DNA of 5,353 nt from Deltaproteobacteria bacterium (GTDB taxonomy: Bacteria > Desulfobacterota > Desulfobulbia > Desulfobulbales > BM004). Numbering within the stretch: position 1 is the stretch's first letter; each line of letters starts with the position of its first letter. The position numbers and the translations under genes are program-made. This document shows, piece after piece, positions 1 through 4,550 of the stretch. The stretch spans positions 1 through 5,353 of the forward strand of contig JAFDBU010000205.1 of the NCBI GenBank assembly GCA_019313095.1. The letters run 5' to 3'. A model generated the notes under the pieces. It was not told where the DNA came from. It saw only the letters and a list, made by a program, of their open reading frames with translations, and did no database searches.

Positions 1-705
1 CTCTATGACGGACACCTTCGCTGCCGACAGCCCGGCAGCGGCTACCGTTTCTCATTAGACGCAATACTGCTGGGAAATTTTATTTCTCCCCGGTCGCAGG
101 ATCATATTCTTGACTTGGGTTGCGGCTGCGGTATTGTCTCGCTCATCCTGGCTTATCGCTGGCCGTTCTGCCGCATAACAGGACTTGAGGTCCAGCCAGA
201 CCTTGCAGAACTGGCCCGGGAAAATGTGGTTCTAAACAGATGGCAGGAGAGGATAACGGTTCTGCAGGGTGATCTGCGGCGGATGGATAAGAAGAGCATT
301 GCCCTTGGGCAATTTGACTGGGTTGTCAGTAATCCACCCTACAGGAAATCAGGCACTGGAAGACAAAATCAGGAAACACAACAACTGGTGGCCCGGCATG
401 AGATCATGGCTGACGTTGCCGCCGTTGTTAAATCAGCTGCCAGGGCTCTGAAAAATAAAGGTCGTGCTGCCTTTATTTATCCTGCAGCAAGGGGAGCGAC
501 TCTTCTATTTGAATTAAAGAAACAGGGGCTGGAGCCCAAGAGGATGCAGATTGTCTACAGTTTTCCCGGCAGTCCGGCAACATTGCTGCTTGTTGAGGCC
601 CTCAAAGGCGGAGGTGAGGAATTGACAGTAATGCCCCCTTTTTATGTCTACCGGGAACACCTAGGTGAGTACTCACCTGAGATGACAGCCTGCTACAGGC
701 GCTAA
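1..705 (+). CDS. tRNA1(Val) adenine-N6-methyltransferase-like protein (TrmN6/YfiC family), 5'-truncated by the window edge
   Basis: SAM-dependent methyltransferase of the TrmN6 (YfiC) type, a family that methylates N6 of an adenine in tRNA, classically A37 of tRNA1(Val); cytoplasmic. The frame is open from base 1, so 234 residues are visible before TAA. Internal TTG at 115 opens within the SAM motif and cannot be the true start. Visible residues: a GYRFSLDAILL segment at 15-25, typical of the family N-terminus; SAM-binding motif I DLGCGCG at 38-44; acidic residue E63 at the end of the next strand; the NPPY catalytic motif of adenine/glutamine N-methyltransferases at 111-114. E. coli YfiC is about 245 residues, so I infer only some 10-20 N-terminal residues are missing. 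It ends 25 bp before comM and is probably co-transcribed with it. The tRNA substrate is inferred from the family; a related small-molecule or protein N-methyltransferase role cannot be excluded. Confidence 0.85.
   Translation, partial: LYDGHLRCRQPGSGYRFSLDAILLGNFISPRSQDHILDLGCGCGIVSLILAYRWPFCRITGLEVQPDLAELARENVVLNRWQERITVLQGDLRRMDKKSIALGQFDWVVSNPPYRKSGTGRQNQETQQLVARHEIMADVAAVVKSAARALKNKGRAAFIYPAARGATLLFELKKQGLEPKRMQIVYSFPGSPATLLLVEALKGGGEELTVMPPFYVYREHLGEYSPEMTACYRR
663..678. repeat. perfect 16-bp palindrome (AGGTGAGTACTCACCT)
   Basis: The half-site AGGTGAGT is followed without spacer by its exact reverse complement ACTCACCT. It sits inside the last codons of the methyltransferase gene (encoding roughly GEYSP) and ends 52 bp before the comM start. 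A spacer-less palindrome this long could be an operator for a dimeric regulator, or it could be a chance result of codon choice. I see no clear promoter boxes tied to it. Confidence 0.6.
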
Positions 706-718
706 ATCAAAATTATCC

Positions 719-723
719 AGGAG
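719..723 (+). promoter_or_regulatory. ribosome binding site AGGAG deciding the TTG start of comM
   Basis: AGGAG lies 7 nt before TTG at 731. No ATG or GTG is needed nearby: the residues following the TTG (MLAKIKSSAVIGVDA) match the usual ComM N-terminus exactly in register, so TTG is the genuine start. Confidence 0.8.
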
Positions 724-730
724 CCTTTTA

Positions 731-2266
731 TTGCTTGCAAAAATAAAGAGTTCTGCAGTTATAGGTGTTGATGCTTTGCCGGTAACGGTAGAAGTTGACA
801 TCTCCTATGGTCTCCCCGCTTTTTCAACTGTCGGTTTGGCCGAGGGAGCGGTTCGTGAGAGCAGGGAACGGGTCAAATCGGCTATCAAGAATTCTGGATA
901 TGATTTTCCCAATCGCAGGATTACCGTTAATTTGGCACCTGCAGATCTGAGAAAAGAAGGTACCGGTTATGATCTGCCAATGGCGCTTGGTATTCTGACT
1001 GCCTCAGAAATTTTTAAAAGTGAAAAGCTGGATAGGTACGCTATCATCGGTGAACTTTCTCTGGACGGTTCCATCCGCCCGGCAAAGGGTATTTTATCCA
1101 TGGCCTTGGCCGCGCAAAAGGCAGGATTGGAAGGAATACTGGTACCAACAGCCAATGCTGGCGAAGCAGCAGTTGTTGAGGGTATCAAAGTTATCGGCCT
1201 TCAGACACTGTATGAGGCGGTTGAATTTTTAGTCGGAACAGCTGATCTGGTTCCGGCAGCCATTGACCTGCAGGCTGTTTTTAAGAATAACGCCACTTAC
1301 GATGTGGACTTTGATGAGGTCAAAGGACAGGAGCATGTTAAAAGGGCGATGGAGATTGCAGCTGCTGGAACACATAATATACTGATGAAAGGGCCACCAG
1401 GTTCCGGGAAAACAATGATGGCCCGGAGGCTTCCGACCATTCTGCCTGACCTGACCTTTGAGGAGGCCCTGGAAACAACAAAGATATACAGCGTCATGGG
1501 CCTGCTAAAAAATGGCACTCCTCTCCTGTCGGCCAGGCCGTTCAGGGCTCCCCATCACACTATATCCGACGCCGGCCTGATCGGCGGCGGCCATACACCC
1601 AAACCGGGTGAAGTGTCCCTAGCCCATAACGGTGTACTTTTTCTTGATGAATATCCTGAATTTAAAAAACATGTCCTGGAGGTTTTGCGACAGCCTTTGG
1701 AAGACGGCACAGTTACCATTTCCCGGGCAGTGAGCACCCTCAGTTTTCCGGCCCGCTTTATACTTATAATTGCATTTAACCCTTGCCCATGCGGTTATCT
1801 TGGTGATATGAAACATAACTGCCGTTGTACTCCGGCCCAGGTCCAACGTTATGAAAACAGGCTGTCCGGACCACTGTTGGACAGGATAGATATGCACCTT
1901 GAAGTCCCCTCTGTGCCGTATAAAGAAATGTCTTTTACCGGCAGCGGGGAATCATCTGTCAAAATAAAATCCCGCGTAGAGCAGGCAAGAGCGGTTCAGA
2001 AAAAGAGATTTGCAAGACGCAGAAAAATTCACTGTAATGGCCAGATGACGCCAAAGGATCTTAAAAATTTCTGTAGCCTTGACAACAAATCGGAAAAACT
2101 GATTGAAGATGCAGTTGAACGGCTGGGGCTTTCTGCCCGTTCTTATCACAGAGTCCTTAAAATAGGCCGCACCATTGCCGATCTGGACAACAGTGAAACG
2201 CTTCAGGCAAGGCATATTGCCGAAGCAATCCAGTATCGCAGGCTTGATCGCGGCAACAGATTTTAA
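731..2266 (+). CDS. comM: ComM/YifB family Mg-chelatase-like AAA+ ATPase
   Basis: Full-length 511-residue member of the YifB/ComM family (E. coli protein about 506). ComM is known as a hexameric helicase that drives branch migration during natural transformation; the gene is also common in species not known to be competent, where its role is unclear. Domain order: N-terminal ChlI/Lon-protease-like domain at about 1-170, with the conserved APADLRKEGTGYDLPMALG stretch but no evident catalytic Ser-Lys pair that I can assign; AAA+ Mg-chelatase core at about 190-395 with Walker A GPPGSGKT (221-228), the RPFRAPHHT block, Walker B VLFLDE (D306, E307), and the NPCPCG loop (350-355) with a second Cys pair C364/C366, a family signature that may bind metal; SGPLLDRID (379-387); and the C-terminal Mg-chelatase domain with SARSYHR (468-474). 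Nothing key is missing. TTG start with AGGAG at 719. The next gene follows after 11 bp, suggesting translational coupling. Confidence 0.95.
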   Translation: MLAKIKSSAVIGVDALPVTVEVDISYGLPAFSTVGLAEGAVRESRERVKSAIKNSGYDFPNRRITVNLAPADLRKEGTGYDLPMALGILTASEIFKSEKLDRYAIIGELSLDGSIRPAKGILSMALAAQKAGLEGILVPTANAGEAAVVEGIKVIGLQTLYEAVEFLVGTADLVPAAIDLQAVFKNNATYDVDFDEVKGQEHVKRAMEIAAAGTHNILMKGPPGSGKTMMARRLPTILPDLTFEEALETTKIYSVMGLLKNGTPLLSARPFRAPHHTISDAGLIGGGHTPKPGEVSLAHNGVLFLDEYPEFKKHVLEVLRQPLEDGTVTISRAVSTLSFPARFILIIAFNPCPCGYLGDMKHNCRCTPAQVQRYENRLSGPLLDRIDMHLEVPSVPYKEMSFTGSGESSVKIKSRVEQARAVQKKRFARRRKIHCNGQMTPKDLKNFCSLDNKSEKLIEDAVERLGLSARSYHRVLKIGRTIADLDNSETLQARHIAEAIQYRRLDRGNRF

Positions 2267-2277
2267 ATGGAACTAGA

Positions 2278-2652
2278 ATGGAAACTTTGGTCAAAGACCT
2301 GCAGAAACTGGTACCCTTTAAAGATACTATAGAAACAGGAGATATAGTCTTGATTGCAGCCCAAAAACCTCAGATGCTGGTTTATGGATTGATAGATGAC
2401 ATCGTTCGTGATGAAACGAAGCACGATGAATGGTGGCATGTCTCCATGCACATTCTCTCACTACCTCCGAGAAAGGTAACCTGGATTTTACGGACACCGC
2501 AGATGACAGGACTGGAGATCTTCACCATGGATGGGGAAGAGCGTTTTATGAAGGCTGTGCGTTTTGATACAAAAGAGAAGCAGCCTCAAAAACACATGAC
2601 TAATTCCGGGCAGCAAAGCAAAAAAAAGTCCTCACTGCGGCGGATAAAATAA
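2278..2652 (+). CDS. uncharacterised 124-residue protein between comM and thiL
   Basis: I do not recognise a named family. The frame is supported by its position in a tight operon (11 bp after comM, 17 bp before thiL) and by ordinary protein-like composition. Residues 1-95 look beta-rich: GDIVLIAAQKPQMLVYGLI (21-39), then EWWHVSMHIL (51-60), KVTWILRTPQMTGLEIFTM (66-84). Paired tryptophans W52/W53, W69 and alternating hydrophobics suggest a small SH3-like or barrel fold, which is inference. Residues 99-124 are a polar, Lys/Arg/Gln-rich tail, probably disordered. No signal peptide or membrane segment, so cytoplasmic. The start at 2278 has only a weak GGA at 2269-2271. An ATG at 2267 is in another frame that closes within 22 codons. 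I have an unconfirmed impression that similar short proteins occur in Desulfobacterota genomes. Role unknown; the basic tail would fit nucleic-acid contact but does not prove it. Confidence 0.8.
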   Translation: METLVKDLQKLVPFKDTIETGDIVLIAAQKPQMLVYGLIDDIVRDETKHDEWWHVSMHILSLPPRKVTWILRTPQMTGLEIFTMDGEERFMKAVRFDTKEKQPQKHMTNSGQQSKKKSSLRRIK

Positions 2653-2669
2653 CCTGAAGGTATGCTTCA

Positions 2670-3671
2670 ATGATATCTGAACGTGAATGTATAAAAATGA
2701 TCCAGGATTATGCTGCCAGGCAAAACAGTGAATACCTGGTAAAGGGTATAGGAGATGACTGTGCTGTAATCAAAAAAGATGAATCAACCCATCTGCTGTT
2801 TACCACAGATACCCTGGTAGAAGGTGTGCATTTCAACCTGAACTGGCATTCTCCTTATCTGCTGGGCCGTAAATGTGCAGCGGTCAATTTGAGTGATATT
2901 GCCGCCATGGGAGGCCAGCCCAAAGTCTGTCTGTTGAGCGTTGCATTTCCTCAAGGTGTCCCCTCCTGGTTTGAAAATTTTATGGCAGGCTTTTCAGGAC
3001 TCCTGCAGGATTATGATACCCTCCTCGTTGGTGGTGACACCGTGAAAGGGTTCCATGGCATAGTCATATCTGTTACCATCATTGGAGAGGCGGACAAAAA
3101 ACACATTTGCTATCGTACCGGTGCTGAAGCGGGCGATATGATCTGGGTCACGGGTCCATTGGGAAACGCGGCCGCCGGCCTTTATTTATGCCAAAAGAGT
3201 CTGGACAAGCCAGGAGGTCCGGAAGGGGAAATGCAGCAGCTTGTCAAGGCCCATCTTGATCCCGAACCTCTTGTAGGTCTGGGGACAGTTTTGGCCAAAA
3301 GTGGCCTCGTTAAGGCAATGATGGATATATCCGACGGACTTGCTACCGACCTGGCCCATCTTTGCAGCGAAAGCGGGGTAGGGGCGGAGGTCAAACAGGA
3401 ATTTTTGCCTGTATCACAAGCATTAAAACAGGTGGCCGCTGCAAAGCAGATTGAACCCGTGGACTGGATATTACGGGGGGGAGAGGACTATCAACTTCTC
3501 TTTACAGCAGAACCTTCAGGTGAGCAAAAGCTGCGGCAGCTTACGGCTGATCATGTCGGAAGAGAGATTTTCATCATTGGGCGCATTGTTGCAGGGAAAG
3601 GTGTTTATCTTTGCGACAAGGATAAACGCCGGGAAATAAGCTATCAGGGATATGATCATTTTCAGAATTGA
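2670..3671 (+). CDS. thiL: thiamine-monophosphate kinase ThiL
   Basis: ThiL phosphorylates thiamine monophosphate with ATP to thiamine pyrophosphate, the last step of cofactor synthesis in most bacteria; cytoplasmic homodimer of the AIR-synthase (PurM)-like fold. The 333 residues match the family length (E. coli about 325). Family motifs in order: GIGDDCAV (26-33) with metal/phosphate-binding D29 and D30; TTDTLVEGVHF (45-55) with D47; NLSDIAAMGG (73-82) with D76; LVGGDTV (119-125) with D123; the N-/C-domain boundary near 150-160 followed by TGPLGNAAAG (161-170); MDISDGLATDL (218-228); RGGEDYQLLFT (269-279). No key residue appears altered. ATG at 2670 has GAAGG (2656-2660) 9 nt upstream. It is the last gene of the cluster; no strong terminator follows immediately, the first convincing one being about 240 bp on. 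No thi-box (TPP riboswitch) is visible before it, as expected for an operon-internal gene. Confidence 0.96.
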   Translation: MISERECIKMIQDYAARQNSEYLVKGIGDDCAVIKKDESTHLLFTTDTLVEGVHFNLNWHSPYLLGRKCAAVNLSDIAAMGGQPKVCLLSVAFPQGVPSWFENFMAGFSGLLQDYDTLLVGGDTVKGFHGIVISVTIIGEADKKHICYRTGAEAGDMIWVTGPLGNAAAGLYLCQKSLDKPGGPEGEMQQLVKAHLDPEPLVGLGTVLAKSGLVKAMMDISDGLATDLAHLCSESGVGAEVKQEFLPVSQALKQVAAAKQIEPVDWILRGGEDYQLLFTAEPSGEQKLRQLTADHVGREIFIIGRIVAGKGVYLCDKDKRREISYQGYDHFQN

Positions 3672-3778
3672 TGCCTCATATAACCAGTTTTAATTTACAG
3701 TGCCTAGCAAAATATCTGGAAATATAATGCTATTTTGTGGAGAAAGTGCTGCAAATTAATGCGAAATTGCCGGTGTGG

Positions 3779-3795
3779 GATTAATTCTAATAATC
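3779..3795. repeat. short inverted repeat GATTA-N7-TAATC upstream of the promoter candidate
   Basis: Arms GATTA (3779-3783) and TAATC (3791-3795) are exact complements separated by 7 nt, ending 8 nt before the TTGACA box. The position suits a regulator site, but arms of 5 bp in AT-rich DNA are easily produced by chance. Confidence 0.3.
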
Positions 3796-3835
3796 ATTTA
3801 TTCTTGACAACTTAACCTGTTATTTATTTATTCTT
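3796..3835 (+). repeat. 10-bp direct repeat ATTTATTCTT, 30 bp apart
   Basis: Exact copies at 3796-3805 and 3826-3835. The first overlaps the start of the -35 box and the second overlaps the proposed -10 box, so the spacing is close to three helical turns. This may be a pair of regulator half-sites or a chance repeat in an AT-rich stretch. Confidence 0.4.
3804..3832 (+). promoter_or_regulatory. candidate sigma-70-type promoter
   Basis: A perfect -35 hexamer TTGACA (3804-3809) and a 4-of-6 -10 hexamer TTTATT (3827-3832) are separated by 17 bp. Transcription would start near 3839-3841 and run either to the terminator at 3914-3954 or through it into the PilZ gene. This is the best promoter-like sequence in the window, though the -10 is mediocre. 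Confidence 0.45.
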
Positions 3836-3913
3836 TTAATGTGTTTAATTTCATAGATTTTAAAATTGGAGAAACCTCAAGTGGGAAAGATTACATGAGC
3901 TTTTTTAATTATT

Positions 3914-3954
3914 AGCCTTCATCGAGAATTTCAAATCTCTTTGGAGGCTTTTTT
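3914..3954 (+). terminator. Rho-independent terminator upstream of the PilZ gene
   Basis: Left arm AGCCTTCATCGAGA pairs with right arm TCTCTTTGGAGGCT (3936-3949): outer AGCCT/AGGCT plus a G-T pair and C-G, A-T, a small internal mismatch, then an inner GAGA/TCTC. It is followed by a run of T (3949-3954). The complementary strand lacks a T-tract after the hairpin, so it acts on + strand transcripts. It could end the thiL operon, end a short transcript from the promoter at 3804, or act as an attenuator for the gene at 4003. Confidence 0.75.
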
Positions 3955-4002
3955 GTGAATATTTTTTAGCCGATATAAAAATTATTCTCCAGTAAGGAAG
4001 GC

Positions 4003-4356
4003 ATGAAAAAATTTAAAGAACGTAGAAGATGTAAACGTTATAAAACTCTTAATAGCCCCTCTGTGATGATCTACCCAGAAAGAGTTCTTTCATATAGTGT
4101 GCTGGATGTCAGTCATACTGGTTTAGCGTTTAGTTATATTGGGTGGGATGAATTGCCAAGAGAAGAGATAAAAATTGATTTTTTCGACCTCGACCGAGAG
4201 CTTTTTTTTGAGAACATACAGGCAAAAGTTATCAATGATTTCCTGCTTAAAGAAAAACAAAAAAATCTTCGCCGATGTAGTGTTGAATTCAGTTTTGGGG
4301 ATAATGACCAAAAGGAAAATTGGAGACGTTATATCGAGCGAGTGGCAACTAATTAA
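4003..4356 (+). CDS. stand-alone PilZ-domain protein (probable c-di-GMP receptor)
   Basis: A 117-residue protein that is essentially one PilZ domain. The two c-di-GMP-binding signatures are present: an Arg-rich RxxxR near the N-terminus (within ERRRCKR at 6-12, R8 and R12) and D-x-S-x-x-G as DVSHTG (35-40). The rest alternates beta strands (for example EIKIDFFDLD at 55-64 and CSVEFSF at 92-98) and ends in a helix (about 102-115), as in known PilZ domains. Known role of the family: binding cyclic di-GMP and passing the signal to motility, adhesion or polysaccharide machinery; the target here is unknown. No signal peptide or membrane segment. ATG at 4003 has AAGGAAGG (3994-4001) directly upstream, a little close but strong. 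Base composition is visibly more AT-rich than the thiL operon (sampled lines about 28-43% GC against about 57% in one comM line), which may reflect different history or weak codon selection. A terminator lies upstream and a strong hairpin downstream, so it may be a single-gene unit. Confidence 0.85.
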   Translation: MKKFKERRRCKRYKTLNSPSVMIYPERVLSYSVLDVSHTGLAFSYIGWDELPREEIKIDFFDLDRELFFENIQAKVINDFLLKEKQKNLRRCSVEFSFGDNDQKENWRRYIERVATN

Positions 4357-4389
4357 TTAGCCACATTAAATAATATTTTACTGAATACA

Positions 4390-4424
4390 AACCTCTCAAG
4401 AGATAATATCCAATGCAAGAGGTT
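4390..4424. repeat. inverted repeat AACCTCT-N21-AGAGGTT
   Basis: Exact 7-bp arms at 4390-4396 and 4418-4424, located 33 bp after the PilZ stop codon and just before the strong hairpin at 4443. It could form a second, weaker hairpin in the same transcript or a widely spaced binding site. The long spacer makes a protein site less likely. Confidence 0.35.
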
Positions 4425-4442
4425 ATCAATACAGTTTTATTC

Positions 4443-4485
4443 AAGGCCTCCACGGGAAGCCTCAGCATTTCCCTGTGGAGGCCTT
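4443..4485 (+). terminator. very stable hairpin, probable terminator of the PilZ gene
   Basis: Left arm AAGGCCTCCACGGGAA (4443-4458) pairs with TTCCCTGTGGAGGCCTT (4469-4485): 16 base pairs with a single bulged T at 4474 and a 10-nt loop. Only TTT follows the outer GGCC, so the T-tract is poor for a classical Rho-independent terminator, and the element might instead protect a 3' end or structure the leader of the kinase gene. The outer arm shares the TGGAGGC core with the terminator at 3914-3954. Confidence 0.6.
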
Positions 4486-4524
4486 TGCTATTTGCGTTCC
4501 GCCAGGTTTTTTCAAATTTCAACT

Positions 4525-4544
4525 ACACCTCCTAAAACTGGTGT
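4525..4544 (+). promoter_or_regulatory. small hairpin with an anti-Shine-Dalgarno-like sequence before the kinase start
   Basis: ACACC (4525-4529) can pair with GGTGT (4540-4544) around a 10-nt loop, ending 6 nt before the TTG. The left arm and loop contain CACCTCCT (4526-4533), which is complementary to the consensus Shine-Dalgarno sequence. It occupies the place where a ribosome binding site would be expected. Whether it controls translation is inference. Confidence 0.3.
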
Positions 4545-4550
4545 CCTGTC

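Larger units (their letters stand above)
3672..4002. other. AT-rich 331-bp intergenic region between thiL and the PilZ gene
   Basis: No convincing protein-coding gene on either strand. From left to right it holds an isolated TATAAT (3723-3728) without a well-placed -35, an inverted repeat (3779-3795), a promoter candidate with perfect TTGACA (3804-3832), two overlapping micro-frames (3881-3915), a Rho-independent terminator (3914-3954), and the ribosome binding site of the next gene. It is much richer in A and T than the thiL operon. Confidence 0.8.

Noticed and set aside
115..117. TTG at 115 as start of the methyltransferase
   Set aside because: It lies inside the SAM-binding motif; the frame is open to base 1 and encodes the conserved upstream segment, so the gene is merely cut by the window edge.
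1297..1897. Several minus-strand open frames opposite comM
   Set aside because: They oppose conserved Walker A, Walker B and NPCPCG codons of comM and have no ribosome binding site or family resemblance that I can see.
2662..2673. 3-codon mini-frame (ATG CTT CAA TGA) overlapping the thiL start
   Set aside because: The GAAGG at 2656-2660 is well spaced for the thiL ATG at 2670 and too close for the ATG at 2662, so the mini-frame is probably accidental.
3671..3727. 18-codon frame overlapping the thiL stop (TGATG)
   Set aside because: No ribosome binding site of its own beyond possible coupling, no recognisable sequence, and AT-rich DNA gives such frames by chance.
3723..3728. Perfect TATAAT -10 box
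   Set aside because: The nearest -35-like hexamer, TTTACA at 3694-3699, is 23 bp away, too far for a normal promoter.
3738..3755. GG-N10-GC pattern suggesting a sigma-54 promoter (TGG ... TGCA)
   Set aside because: Only the GG and GC core and a few other bases match; CAC after TGG is missing, and GG-N10-GC occurs often by chance.
3672..4002. c-di-GMP riboswitch upstream of the PilZ gene
   Set aside because: I looked for the conserved GEMM-type core and tetraloop-receptor pattern and did not find it; the only clear structure is the terminator.
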